Positions 43,754 to 52,253 of a stretch of DNA of 64,000 bases are shown piece by piece (position 1 is the stretch's first letter; every line of letters starts with the position of its first letter). Location: positions 39,467-103,466 of the forward strand of contig NZ_MACI01000024.1 in NCBI RefSeq assembly GCF_001884105.1. The letters run 5' to 3'. The notes beneath the pieces were generated by a model, which was given only the letters and a program-made list of their open reading frames with translations, searched no databases and was not told the origin of the DNA. The position numbers and the translations under genes were made by a program. Origin of the DNA: Bacillus luti (lineage in GTDB: Bacteria; Bacillota; Bacilli; Bacillales; Bacillaceae_G).

Positions 43754-45067
43754 ATGGATAAAGCATTAACTAATCGTGTCATCATTTTATCATTCGACTG
43801 TTTATCAGCTTTAGATTTTCCTATATTACAAACATTACCTCATTTCCAATCTCTAATAAAAAAGGGCGCAATTGTGGAAAAGGTAGAGCCCATCTATCCT
43901 TCTGTAACCTATCCAAGTCACTCAACAATCGTAACTGGTAATTACCCTAATAAGCATGGTGTTGTTAGCAATACGTTACTTCAACCTGGACGTGAATCAC
44001 CAGATTGGCATTGGTACCGAAAATCAATACAAGGAACAACATTATATGATGAAGCACATAAAGCAAATTTAACGACAGCAGCCCTTCTATGGCCTGTTAC
44101 CGGCAGAGCAAATATTGATTACAATTTACCAGAAATCTTTCCAAATAGACCGTGGCAAAATCAAGTTTTAGTTTCATTATTTAGCGGTAGCCCGCTATAT
44201 CAATTAGATTTAAATCGCCGTTTCGGCCATATACGAAATGGATTGTCACAACCTGAACTCGATGATTTCGTACTTGCTTCTGCTGTGCATACAATCCAGA
44301 CGAAAAAGCCTAATGTCATGTTTGTACATTTCACCGATTTAGACACCCAAAGACACTATCATGGCTTTGAATCAAAAGAAACAATAGCCGCAATTCATAG
44401 ACATGATGAGCGACTAGGAAAAATTATTCAAGCTTTAAAAGACAGTGACCTATACGAAGAGAGCACTATTATCGCTCTTGGTGATCATAGCGCTTTAAGT
44501 GAAAACAAATCCATTCAATTAAATGTACTATTTCATCAAAAAGGGCTTATATCTATAAATTCAAAGGGTAAATTAGTAGACTGGAATGCTTATTGCCAAA
44601 GTTGCGATGGATCCGCCTATGTATATGTGAAAGACAAAAACGATACAGATACGATTCGAGAAGTACAACTACTCCTTGAAGAACTGCTTCAAAATAAACA
44701 AAACGGTATTGAATTTATACTTCATGATGAGGATGCGAAAGAATGCGGTGCAGACGGTAATTGTTTATTTATGTTAGAAGCACAAGAAGGATATTATTTC
44801 ACTGAAAATTATACAGGAGATTTTATAAAAGAAATTACCGAAAAAGATGTTACGCCTAGTAAAAAATATACATTTGGAACTCACGGATACTCTCCAACAA
44901 AACCTAACTATGAAACGATTTTTATCGCTGCTGGGAAAGGTATTCAAAGCGGCGTTACCATTCCGTATATGAGACTGATTGACGAAGGTCCAACTATTGC
45001 TAGACTACTTGGTTTACACTTAGGTGAAACAGACGGATCAATTGTAGAGGATTTACTTCAATTGTAA
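43754..45067 (+). CDS. Alkaline phosphatase superfamily phosphodiesterase/nucleotide pyrophosphatase
   Basis: A 437-residue metal hydrolase (PF01663-type). Metal and nucleophile residues: Asp in ILSFDC, Thr in YPSHSTIVTG, Asp and His in FTDLDTQRHYHG, Asp-His in LGDHSALS, His in GTHGYSP. No signal peptide, so it acts in the cytoplasm. It may cleave nucleotide-sugar or phosphodiester substrates; the exact one is unknown. Start at 43754 has taggaggatt upstream. It is followed after 108 bp by a UMF1-type transporter gene and could share its transcript. Confidence 0.87.
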   Translation: MDKALTNRVIILSFDCLSALDFPILQTLPHFQSLIKKGAIVEKVEPIYPSVTYPSHSTIVTGNYPNKHGVVSNTLLQPGRESPDWHWYRKSIQGTTLYDEAHKANLTTAALLWPVTGRANIDYNLPEIFPNRPWQNQVLVSLFSGSPLYQLDLNRRFGHIRNGLSQPELDDFVLASAVHTIQTKKPNVMFVHFTDLDTQRHYHGFESKETIAAIHRHDERLGKIIQALKDSDLYEESTIIALGDHSALSENKSIQLNVLFHQKGLISINSKGKLVDWNAYCQSCDGSAYVYVKDKNDTDTIREVQLLLEELLQNKQNGIEFILHDEDAKECGADGNCLFMLEAQEGYYFTENYTGDFIKEITEKDVTPSKKYTFGTHGYSPTKPNYETIFIAAGKGIQSGVTIPYMRLIDEGPTIARLLGLHLGETDGSIVEDLLQL

Positions 45068-45175
45068 AGAACTGTGTATATATGTAAAAGTTATGTAAAA
45101 ATCATCACTGTTTCTCTTTTTATAATTTTTATTTTTGTACACTGTTAGTAGAACAAATTTAAGGGGGAACATTAT

Positions 45176-46459
45176 ATGAAGAAAATGTCCAGACAAGAAA
45201 AAAGCTGGATATTATACGATTGGGCGAATTCCGTATATTCGCTCGTCATTACAACTGCATTATTTCCAATCTACTTTAAAGCCGCTGCAAAGGAAGCTGG
45301 ACTATCCGGTGCAACTTCAACAGCATATTGGGGATATGCAAACTCGTTCGCAACACTTTTAATTTCTATACTTGCTCCTATTCTCGGAACGGTTGCTGAT
45401 TATAAAGGATTCAAAAAACGATTTTTTACATTTTTCTTTGGACTCGGTATTGTCTTTACAAGTATGCTAGCAGTTGTTCCAACCTCTCAATGGTACTTGT
45501 TATTAGGATGCTATATGCTCGCATTAGTCGGTTTTGCTGGAGCAAATATTTTTTATGATGCATTCTTAGTAGATGTTACTTCTAAAGATAGAATGGACCG
45601 AATTTCTACGAGAGGATTCGCCTTAGGGTATATTGGAAGTACAATTCCTTTTATCGGTTGTATTGCACTTATCATTCTTGCTCAAAAAGGAACTATCCCT
45701 TTATCCGTTGGCATTGCTAGTCAAATTTCCTTTGCGATAACAGCTCTTTGGTGGGGGTTATTTACAATTCCAATGCTAAAAAACGTAGAGCAAACGCACT
45801 ATATTGAACGTCATCCTAGACCAATTACAATGAGCTTCAAACGCCTTGCTGATACTTTTAAAAATATTAAAGAATATAAAACTGTCTTTATGTTCCTAAT
45901 CGCTTACTTTTTCTATATTGACGGGGTCGACACAATTATTACTATGTCTACAGCTTACGGAACTGATCTCGGGATTAGTGCAACGAATCTATTAATCATC
46001 TTATTTGTCACACAAATTGTAGCTTGTCCATTCGCTTTATTGTATGGCAAACTATCAGAAACATTTACAGGTAAAAAAATGCTATATGTCGGTATTATTA
46101 TTTATATCATTATCTGCACATATGCTTATTTCTTAAAAACGACACTCGATTTCTGGATTTTAGCAATGTTAGTTGCCACTTCTCAAGGTGGTATTCAAGC
46201 ACTTAGTCGTTCCTACTTTGCGAAACTAGTACCTAAAGAATCTGCAAATGAATTCTTCGGATTTTATAATATATTTGGCAAGTTTGCCGCGATTATGGGT
46301 CCAGTATTAGTTGGTGTGACGACTCAATTAACAGGAAAAACAAACGCTGGCGTACTTAGTATTATTGTACTGTTCGTTATCGGTGGATTCTTACTAACTA
46401 GAGTTCCGGAAAATAATACATCTGTTACACCACCTAATCCGAAAACTAAAACGATATAA
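45176..46459 (+). CDS. MFS transporter of the UMF1/Atg22-like family
   Basis: A 427-residue, 12-segment permease. The N-terminus RQEKSWILYDWANSVYSLVI and the block RSYFAKLVPKESANEFFGFY mark the UMF1 group related to yeast vacuolar amino acid effluxer Atg22. It may export amino acids or other metabolites. Start at 45176 has aaggggga upstream. Strong terminator follows. The upstream phosphodiesterase may act on the same pathway, but that is only proximity. Confidence 0.88.
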   Translation: MKKMSRQEKSWILYDWANSVYSLVITTALFPIYFKAAAKEAGLSGATSTAYWGYANSFATLLISILAPILGTVADYKGFKKRFFTFFFGLGIVFTSMLAVVPTSQWYLLLGCYMLALVGFAGANIFYDAFLVDVTSKDRMDRISTRGFALGYIGSTIPFIGCIALIILAQKGTIPLSVGIASQISFAITALWWGLFTIPMLKNVEQTHYIERHPRPITMSFKRLADTFKNIKEYKTVFMFLIAYFFYIDGVDTIITMSTAYGTDLGISATNLLIILFVTQIVACPFALLYGKLSETFTGKKMLYVGIIIYIIICTYAYFLKTTLDFWILAMLVATSQGGIQALSRSYFAKLVPKESANEFFGFYNIFGKFAAIMGPVLVGVTTQLTGKTNAGVLSIIVLFVIGGFLLTRVPENNTSVTPPNPKTKTI

Positions 46460-46462
46460 GAA

Positions 46463-46498
46463 AAAGATCCTCTTCATATGAGAAGGGGATCTTTTTTA
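46463..46498 (+). terminator. Terminator of the UMF1-type gene
   Basis: AAAAAGATCC.CTTC pairs with GAAG.GGATCTTTTT around ATATGA, followed by T-run. Confidence 0.88.
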
Positions 46499-46529
46499 TT
46501 TTTAACGGTTCACCTTCCAATGAAAGGCC

Positions 46530-46724
46530 CTACTGTTTGTACAAAAATAATTTATCAACAGTTGTTCCTAATACTTCCGCTAAACGAAAAGCTAACGCTA
46601 AGCTTGGATCATATTTATTATTCTCAATTGCATTTATCGTCTGTCTAGAAACTTTACATTTATCAGCTAATGCGCCTTGTGAAATATTATTTTCAGTGCG
46701 TAATTCATAGATTTGATTTTTCAC
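46530..46724 (-). CDS. Small XRE-family transcriptional regulator (64 aa)
   Basis: A single helix-turn-helix domain: NNISQGALADKCKVSRQTINAIENNKYDPSL, with the usual LAEVLGTTVDKLF at the end. Such minimal Cro-like regulators usually sit beside a small membrane gene (DUF2178-type), which is not seen here. GTG at 46724 with ttaggag upstream is the best start; the longer reading to 46781 lacks support. It may regulate itself. Confidence 0.82.
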   Translation of the reverse strand: MKNQIYELRTENNISQGALADKCKVSRQTINAIENNKYDPSLALAFRLAEVLGTTVDKLFLYKQ

Positions 46725-46803
46725 ACCATTGCTCCTAACATGTAAAATCGTTTTTACAACATTAGTATATAGTCGGTACATTTCATTGTCAAAAGATTGC
46801 CAT

Positions 46804-46832
46804 GAAAAAAGGGAGCAATTGAGCCCCCTTAC
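46804..46832 (-). terminator. Terminator of yfiS-like gene
   Basis: An imperfect stem (AAGGGGGC/TTGCTCCCTT on the minus strand) followed by six T, just after the stop codon. Confidence 0.65.
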
Positions 46833-46837
46833 AATAG

Positions 46838-48070
46838 CTATTTCGAAGCTAATGAATTCGTCATTTCCTCTCGATTAACAACATCTTCTTTCTTTATTTG
46901 CATACGTAAAACCGGGCCTATTGCTAATAAAATAAGTGACATTGCTATACAAAATACGGTAACTAGTGAGGTCATCTCCTTCAATCCTCCAGCTAGTGAA
47001 GTTCCAATTAACATTGCCCCCATAAACAGTGGTAAAATTGTTCCATTTACTCTTCCAATCATATTTTCTGGTACAAGTTGAATCATAAGCGTACCGACAA
47101 CGATATTAACACAAGCTAAACAAATACCTGTTCCAAATCTCATGAAACTAGTAATCCAAAATGATGTAGATATCCCTTCTACTAAAAATGACATCGCTAA
47201 TATGCTCATACCGAATACAAACATCTTTTTCGGATTCACCTTTGAAGCGAAAACTGCAGCAACAATACCACCAATTAACATACCTATTCCATCAGCTGCG
47301 GCTAAATATTGAACTGCTTCCTTTTCCATTCCAAGGCGTTCTATTACAAGAAACACCTCTAATGGATTCGTTAGTCCAACAGCTAAGCCCATAATGGTGA
47401 AAGTGATCGTAATCATACGTAAATTTTTCGTATGAAGAACGTATTTCCAACCTTCTTTTATATCATTTTTCAATGAATCTCTCGCCACTTGCTCTTGTTC
47501 AACCCACTTTGGTAAAAATGAAAGGGCAATAGCAGATAACAAAAATAAAATGATTAAGCTATATAGCGACGTAAATAAACCAAGTTGTGTATACACAAGC
47601 GATCCTACCACTGGTCCAAAAATCATAAATAATGACTGTAATGTTTGGTTAAATGCAATCGCATTTGCTACCTGTTCTTCCTTTACATAGCGCTTAAATA
47701 TACGCGAAGATGATGGCTGAGAAAACTGGCCTACAATCGCGGAAATGAGTGTTGCAAAAAATATTGCCTGCCAATAATCCAGCTGTAACAACAAAACAAT
47801 ACCTATAATAGACAGTACACTTAACACATCTCCAGCAACCATCGTTCTTTTCGGATTCCAGCGATCAGCTAACGCACCACCGATAAACGAGAAAATAAAG
47901 ATAGGTGCATATTCCATAACCGATAACAATGAAACGGAAACCGGATCATTATTCGTTCGCTCCATTATGAAATACAAAAGGGCCATATTTCTGATCCAAA
48001 TTGCAAATTGTTGTAAAATATCAGATGCCATAACGAGCATAAATGCTCGATTTTTAAATAAAGCGTTCAT
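46838..48070 (-). CDS. MFS exporter, YfiS-like
   Basis: A 410-residue, 12-segment MFS protein. Typical elements: GGALADRWNPKRTMVAGD (motif A) and RMGRV-type loop LVPENMIGRVNGTI. It resembles YfiS and other efflux MFS proteins; drug or metabolite export is likely. ATG at 48070 is chosen: aagggg lies 7 bases before it and overlaps the previous ATG. An operator shared with the adjacent TetR gene lies upstream, so the exporter should be repressed by it. Confidence 0.85.
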   Translation of the reverse strand: MNALFKNRAFMLVMASDILQQFAIWIRNMALLYFIMERTNNDPVSVSLLSVMEYAPIFIFSFIGGALADRWNPKRTMVAGDVLSVLSIIGIVLLLQLDYWQAIFFATLISAIVGQFSQPSSSRIFKRYVKEEQVANAIAFNQTLQSLFMIFGPVVGSLVYTQLGLFTSLYSLIILFLLSAIALSFLPKWVEQEQVARDSLKNDIKEGWKYVLHTKNLRMITITFTIMGLAVGLTNPLEVFLVIERLGMEKEAVQYLAAADGIGMLIGGIVAAVFASKVNPKKMFVFGMSILAMSFLVEGISTSFWITSFMRFGTGICLACVNIVVGTLMIQLVPENMIGRVNGTILPLFMGAMLIGTSLAGGLKEMTSLVTVFCIAMSLILLAIGPVLRMQIKKEDVVNREEMTNSLASK

Positions 48071-48087
48071 TCTCATTCCCCTTTCAT

Positions 48088-48110
48088 AAACCGACCGTTC
48101 GGTCTAATTT
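48088..48110. promoter_or_regulatory. TetR-type operator upstream of the MFS gene
   Basis: ACCGACCGTTCGGTCTAATT contains GACCG-TT-CGGTC. The same sequence, with one change, occurs upstream of the TetR gene at 48733-48754. Its place just before the MFS ribosome-binding site suits repression. Confidence 0.75.
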
Positions 48111-48136
48111 AATTTGTAAGAAAAGCAACTGACCTA

Positions 48137-48718
48137 TTATTCAGCTGCCATCCCTTTTAACAATACATCTATCGCCTTTTTATAAATACGTTTCAGCTCT
48201 TTATAATCTAACTCGTAGTAAAGTACTCCAAGCCCTGATAATAATCCATTCACAATATACATAAGATCGCGCGTATTATCTTCACGAAACTCTCCAGACT
48301 GTATGCCTGCTTCAATTAATTTCTCCAACATAACATATGATTCTCTAGTTAAAGCTAACAGTTCATCCAGAATCTCTTTACTTACAACTTGGCTCATAGA
48401 GAATTCCTCTATCGCATTTGAAATTGGTTGCTGTATGTCCTCTACATAATATTCCGCGAGACCATATAGTTTTTCGGTACTAGTACTATATAACTTCTCT
48501 TTTTCATTCCATTTTTCAAGCCAATCATACGTATGCTGTTTCACTACGAATAAAAATAATTCTTCTTTACTTTTAAAATGATAATAAATGCTTCCTTTAC
48601 TTCGCCCTGTAATTTCACAAATCTCTTCCATAGATGTAGCTGCATAGCCCTTCTGTGAAAACAGACTTTCTGCTTTATATGCAATTTCTTTCTTTATCTC
48701 TTCTGCGCTTCTTCTCAT
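48137..48718 (-). CDS. TetR family repressor, YfiR-like
   Basis: A 193-residue regulator. N-terminal helix-turn-helix: AESLFSQKGYAATSMEEICEITGRSKGSIYYHFKSKEEL; the C-terminus is a ligand-binding helical domain. It lies directly upstream of the MFS gene in the same orientation, and near-identical operators precede both, so it likely represses itself and the exporter until an export substrate binds. ATG at 48718 follows agaggt. B. subtilis yfiR-yfiS has the same layout. Confidence 0.87.
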   Translation of the reverse strand: MRRSAEEIKKEIAYKAESLFSQKGYAATSMEEICEITGRSKGSIYYHFKSKEELFLFVVKQHTYDWLEKWNEKEKLYSTSTEKLYGLAEYYVEDIQQPISNAIEEFSMSQVVSKEILDELLALTRESYVMLEKLIEAGIQSGEFREDNTRDLMYIVNGLLSGLGVLYYELDYKELKRIYKKAIDVLLKGMAAE

Positions 48719-48732
48719 ATTCACACCTCTTT

Positions 48733-48754
48733 AAACCGACCGTTCAGTCTAATA
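48733..48754. promoter_or_regulatory. TetR-type operator upstream of the repressor gene
   Basis: ACCGACCGTTCAGTCTAAT is identical to the 48088 site except for one base (A for G), about 15 bp before the TetR start. Confidence 0.75.
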
Positions 48755-48798
48755 ATAACAAATCAAAAACCTCTATCGCAAGAGGCTATATTCCTTAT

Positions 48799-48903
48799 TT
48801 AAGAAAACGTACTCTCAAACCACGTTCGAATCATATGTATTGTTCCAATTTTAAATCCTAATTTAACAAGAAATACGCCTCCCGCAGCTAATAAAAATAA
48901 CAT
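48799..48903 (-). CDS. Possible tiny hydrophobic protein (34 aa)
   Basis: A 35-codon frame starting MLFLLAAGGVFLVKLGFKIG, with one membrane segment and a C-terminal amphipathic piece. The ribosome-binding site aagggga lies 5 bases before the ATG. It sits alone upstream of the TetR gene, downstream of two copies of the 19-bp motif at 48932 and 48978. It could be a membrane peptide; chance ORF is possible. Confidence 0.4.
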   Translation of the reverse strand: MLFLLAAGGVFLVKLGFKIGTIHMIRTWFESTFS

Positions 48904-48931
48904 TACTTTCCCCTTAGTATGTTAAAAATAG

Positions 48932-48951
48932 TTAATCAAACGTTTGTTTAA
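48932..48951. promoter_or_regulatory. 19-bp near-palindromic motif, copy 1
   Basis: TAATCAAACGTTTGTTTAA, centred on the palindrome CAAACGTTTG, resembles TetR-family operators. Upstream of the tiny hydrophobic ORF. Confidence 0.6.
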
Positions 48952-48977
48952 CTGTTTTTATGCATATGTAAGCCAAC

Positions 48978-48996
48978 TAATCAAACGTTTGTTTAA
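48978..48996. promoter_or_regulatory. 19-bp near-palindromic motif, copy 2
   Basis: Identical to copy 1, 45 bp away and in the same orientation. The third copy is at 62907. Confidence 0.6.
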
Positions 48997-49000
48997 AAAG

Positions 49001-49023
49001 AAATACGCCTATATAAGGCGCAT
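49001..49023 (-). terminator. Terminator of the Gly/Cys-rich protein gene
   Basis: On the minus strand GCGCCT-TATAT-AGGCGT followed by TTTCTTTTT, six bases after the stop codon. Confidence 0.75.
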
Positions 49024-49028
49024 TTTCA

Positions 49029-49274
49029 TCAATCACCGCCGCCACCGCAGCTTCCCCCACCATCTCCACCAAAAGACCCTCCACAATCATGCGAGCCTCC
49101 ATTGTGCGAGCTATCATTATCAGATCCAGCAAAGAAAAATAGTGGTGATGAGTTGTTAGATGAGTTATGAATGTTATTTTGTTTTGTAAGATTTACCTTC
49201 TTTTTGTTTGATCGAACTGCTGTTACAATTGTTCCAACTACAACAAATAATAGTATGACAATAATAAATTCCAT
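49029..49274 (-). CDS. Membrane-anchored protein with Gly/Cys-rich tail (81 aa)
   Basis: One N-terminal membrane segment (about 3-20), a basic stretch (RSNKKKVNLTK), then an Asn/Ser linker and a low-complexity tail with DCGGSFGGDGGGSCGGGGD. The two tail cysteines and glycine repeats are unusual; the tail may bind metal or be a structural linker. Start at 49274 behind aagggaggc. Followed upstream (13 bp) by the thioredoxin gene, so probably one operon with it and the DUF1992 gene. Confidence 0.72.
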   Translation of the reverse strand: MEFIIVILLFVVVGTIVTAVRSNKKKVNLTKQNNIHNSSNNSSPLFFFAGSDNDSSHNGGSHDCGGSFGGDGGGSCGGGGD

Positions 49275-49287
49275 ATAAAAGCCTCCC

Positions 49288-49602
49288 TTAATCTTCGAAT
49301 AATTGAATAGTTCTTTCTAGATTTTCAAGTGAAATGAAGCGCGATTCACGAAGGATTTCTTTTCCCTTATAAAATAATAAAACTGTTGGACCTGTAAATA
49401 CGGCATATCGCCCCGCAATCTCTTGCATGTCTTGTAGCAATATCTCTATTTTCTCTACGTAATCATAATTCTCTAATACGTAATTTACTTTCCTTAACAT
49501 GACATCACAAACACCGCAATTTTCCGTTTTAATAAATAGCAGTACTACTTGTTGTTCTTCAATATATGTTGCTAATTCTTCTATCGTTTCAAATGTATTC
49601 AT
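49288..49602 (-). CDS. Thioredoxin-like protein
   Basis: 104 residues of the thioredoxin fold. Active site C-GVC (KTENCGVCDVM) with the cis-Pro in FTGPTVLLFYKG. Reduces or isomerises disulfides in the cytoplasm, or serves a special partner; it is a short thioredoxin-like paralogue, not TrxA. Its start lies 10 bases after the stop of the DUF1992 gene, indicating an operon. Confidence 0.87.
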   Translation of the reverse strand: MNTFETIEELATYIEEQQVVLLFIKTENCGVCDVMLRKVNYVLENYDYVEKIEILLQDMQEIAGRYAVFTGPTVLLFYKGKEILRESRFISLENLERTIQLFED

Positions 49603-49612
49603 CTTATCCCTC

Positions 49613-49984
49613 TTAGCGTAATTTACGAAATACTTTATCCTGATACATACGAAAAGCTGAACTATCTTTAATCTTTCTCTTTTCCATTACTTGCTGAAAA
49701 CGTAGTGTTTTCGCTGTTAACTCTTCTTGTAACTTTTTTCTCTCCGCTTCATCGTAACAGCAAGAGATTAAATCCTCTATTTTTAATATATCTTTTTGTA
49801 GTTCCATTTCTGGTGGAATCATTCCCGCGTTTTTTAAAATTTTATAGCTCATTCTAAGTTCTGGAGGTACCATTGAAAGGTTTTCTAATTGTAGTGGTTT
49901 GCCTTTTCCCGGAATATGATCGAGATCACCGTTCCGTATTGCTTGTCGAATTTTTTCTTCGGCAATATTCAAAAACACATCCAC
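49613..49984 (-). CDS. DUF1992 (DnaJ-homologue subfamily C member 28-like) protein
   Basis: A 123-residue helical protein. The block IAEEKIRQAIRNGDLDHIPG-KGKPL is the hallmark of DUF1992, found alone in bacteria and in eukaryotic DNAJC28. No J domain here. Function unknown. GTG at 49984 follows gggaggga. First gene of a three-gene unit with the thioredoxin and Gly/Cys-rich genes. Confidence 0.87.
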   Translation of the reverse strand: MDVFLNIAEEKIRQAIRNGDLDHIPGKGKPLQLENLSMVPPELRMSYKILKNAGMIPPEMELQKDILKIEDLISCCYDEAERKKLQEELTAKTLRFQQVMEKRKIKDSSAFRMYQDKVFRKLR

Positions 49985-50193
49985 ATTACTCCCTCCCTTA
50001 CATATTTTTACTATTATTTTACATGAAATTTCATTATCTTGCTACGCCATTCAAGTTTGACTCCATACAGTTTTTTAAAGAATATATAAAATTACTATTC
50101 CTTCTGATAAATCCGTTACAATCAAGGACGAAGTCAGAGGAATCCTAGCAAACATTATAATAACCTATTATAATTATATTCGATTTCTAATAT

Positions 50194-50230
50194 GAAGTTT
50201 ATGTGAAGTTTACCTGAAGTTTACATGAAT
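50194..50230 (+). promoter_or_regulatory. Three 11-bp direct repeats, PhoP-box-like, in a 526-bp gap
   Basis: GAAGTTTATGT, GAAGTTTACCT and GAAGTTTACAT (50194-50226) repeat with exact 11-bp period, giving TTTAYV hexamers 5 bases apart as in Bacillus PhoP boxes (TTAACA-N5). A -10-like TATACT is at 50255. No plus-strand gene follows. The rest of the gap 49985-50510 is A/T-rich with a possible 21-codon ORF at 50365-50430 and the ABC-F terminator. Confidence 0.5.
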
Positions 50231-50364
50231 TTCCTTTTACTTCTATTGTCTTCCTATACTAATCACATTATCCTTTACATATAGGAATTATTTTCATTCC
50301 ATTTCAAACTATCTATATATACAAAGAAAGATAGTGGCCTATTAGGGAAAGGCATCTAGTATTA

Positions 50365-50430
50365 TTACAAATATAAACATAACAAAAGAAAAAGCACGCT
50401 TATAAGCGCACCATAAGAGTGTTTCTTCAT
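50365..50430 (-). CDS. Possible 21-aa hydrophobic peptide
   Basis: A short frame starting MKKHSYGALISVLFLLLCLY with a basic start and one hydrophobic helix. The ribosome-binding site is weak (gagaagt). A GCGCTTATAAGC hairpin-forming segment lies inside the frame. Could be a membrane peptide or chance. Confidence 0.25.
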   Translation of the reverse strand: MKKHSYGALISVLFLLLCLYL

Positions 50431-50474
50431 ACACTTCTCATGTAAGAGTTCTCGAAAATCATGTTAATCACAAA

Positions 50475-50509
50475 GAAAAGGCATTAGCTCATAAAGCTAA
50501 TGCCTTTTC
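50475..50509. terminator. Terminator of the ABC-F gene
   Basis: AAAAGGCATTAGCT pairs with AGCTAATGCCTTTT, 14 bp, with T-runs on either side. Confidence 0.92.
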
Positions 50510-50510
50510 T

Positions 50511-52055
50511 TTATTCATATTGTTCAGCATGCCATTCTTCTATATTCCATATTTTCGTTATCCACGATTCATAGAAAGAAGGCTCATGTGAAACAATTAA
50601 GACCGTTCCTTTATATCGTTGTAGCGCTTCCTGCAAAGCCTTCTTAGTTTCTATATCCAAATGATTAGTCGGCTCATCTAAAATTAAAACATTACTTTTC
50701 GTTACGATAAGTTCACAAAGTCGTACCTTTGTTTGTTCCCCTCCGCTTAATAAACAAAGCGGCTTTAATACATGTTCCTCTTTCAATCCACACTTCGCCA
50801 ATGCTTGACGTACTTCTTTCTTTGTCATATCTGGTCGTTCTTTCCAAACTTTCTCTAACGGTGTTATTTCTGAAGCAAACTCTTCCTGTGCAAAATAAGC
50901 AGGATTTACTCGTTCCCCAACAGAAACTGAACCACTTAACGGCTTGAGTTGACCTAATAACGTTTTTAACATTGTCGTTTTTCCAATACCGTTATGACCA
51001 ACGATGGCTATCTTTTCTCCTTTTTTCACTTGCAAATCCAATTTTGGAAATAAAGGATCCCTATAGCCTATTCTTAGTTTTTCAGCCTGCAATATGCGGC
51101 TTACCGGTTCATTATAAACAGTAAAATCAAAACGGGACCGTGGCACATTAATAACTTTTTCAACCCTTTGCATTTTCTTCAATACTTTTTCTCGGCTCTT
51201 TGCCTGTTTCGCTTTTCGAATTTTATTTTTTTGAATAAATGTTTCTAACTGGGCAATTTCTTTTTGTTGCTTCGCATACGCTACTTGTAATTGTTTCTTT
51301 TGCATTTCATAATTCTGTACAAAACTTCTATAACCACCTACATAACGCTTAACCTTTCGTTCTTCTAGATGATAAATAACGTTCGTAATATTGTTTAAAA
51401 ATACTTCATCATGCGAAATGATAATATAAGCTTTTTCATACATTTGTAAATAGGATTGCAACCATTCTATATGTGCTGTGTCTAAATAGTTTGTTGGCTC
51501 ATCTAACAATAAAACATCAGCTTTTTCTAAAAGAAGCTTTCCAAGTAACAACTTTGTCCGCTGCCCTCCGCTTAATTTTGAAACATCCTTCTTCATCCCT
51601 ACTTCAAACAACCCTAAACCTGTTGCCACTTCTTCAATTTCTGTATGAATTTGATAAAAATTAGAACTCTCCAATATCGTTTGTAATTCTCCATACCTTA
51701 TTAACAATTTTGTTACTTCTTCTGCTTCCGCCATTTCTTCTGCAAGTTTTAACATTTCACATTCAATCGCATACAAATTAGAAAATGCACTTTGCAAGTA
51801 TTCTTCAATTGTAATGCCTTCTTGCAAATCTATATGTTGCTGTAAAAATCCTACCTTCACATGTGGAAACCATTCAATGTTTCCATCATCATGTATAACT
51901 TCTCCTGTTAACAGACGTAACAGTGTTGATTTTCCAATGCCATTTTCTCCAACTAACCCAACATGTTCTCCCTTTAATAGTCGAAAACACGCATTATATA
52001 AGATGGTTTTCTCACCATAAGAATGACTTACATTTTCTACTGTTAATATACTCAT
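50511..52055 (-). CDS. ABC-F ribosome-associated ATPase (YfmM-like)
   Basis: A 514-residue protein with two ABC cassettes and no membrane domain. First Walker A GENGIGKST, signature LSGGQRTK, Walker B LLLDEPTNYLD; second Walker A GHNGIGKTT, signature LSGGEQTK, Walker B LILDEPTNHLD. The linker (about 245-310, KAKQAKSREKVLKKMQ) is the basic antibiotic-resistance or P-site interacting element. Most like YfmM; ABC-F proteins act on the ribosomal E site, giving protection against PLS-type drugs or relieving stalls. ATG at 52055 follows aaggagagag. A leader with attenuator features precedes it. Confidence 0.9.
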   Translation of the reverse strand: MSILTVENVSHSYGEKTILYNACFRLLKGEHVGLVGENGIGKSTLLRLLTGEVIHDDGNIEWFPHVKVGFLQQHIDLQEGITIEEYLQSAFSNLYAIECEMLKLAEEMAEAEEVTKLLIRYGELQTILESSNFYQIHTEIEEVATGLGLFEVGMKKDVSKLSGGQRTKLLLGKLLLEKADVLLLDEPTNYLDTAHIEWLQSYLQMYEKAYIIISHDEVFLNNITNVIYHLEERKVKRYVGGYRSFVQNYEMQKKQLQVAYAKQQKEIAQLETFIQKNKIRKAKQAKSREKVLKKMQRVEKVINVPRSRFDFTVYNEPVSRILQAEKLRIGYRDPLFPKLDLQVKKGEKIAIVGHNGIGKTTMLKTLLGQLKPLSGSVSVGERVNPAYFAQEEFASEITPLEKVWKERPDMTKKEVRQALAKCGLKEEHVLKPLCLLSGGEQTKVRLCELIVTKSNVLILDEPTNHLDIETKKALQEALQRYKGTVLIVSHEPSFYESWITKIWNIEEWHAEQYE

Positions 52056-52130
52056 TTTTCTCTCTCCTTTACTTATCATCCATAAGCTAAATAGAGAGAC
52101 TCACAGTATAAAGCCTTATTTAATTGTGTA

Positions 52131-52165
52131 TATAAAAATGGGTAAGGTGAATATACCTTACCCAT
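52131..52165 (-). terminator. Leader terminator (attenuator) of the ABC-F gene
   Basis: ATGGGTAAGGT and ACCTTACCCAT form an 11-bp stem followed by TTTTTATA, 75 bp upstream of the ABC-F start. Its placement between a short leader ORF and the gene fits transcriptional attenuation. Confidence 0.85.
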
Positions 52166-52253
52166 TACATATTATCGTAAAAAAGGATTAAGGTTCTTTA
52201 CCTGCTGTCTTCAATTTAGCTTAATTGTTAAAAATGGGCAGACTTCTCCCGTC

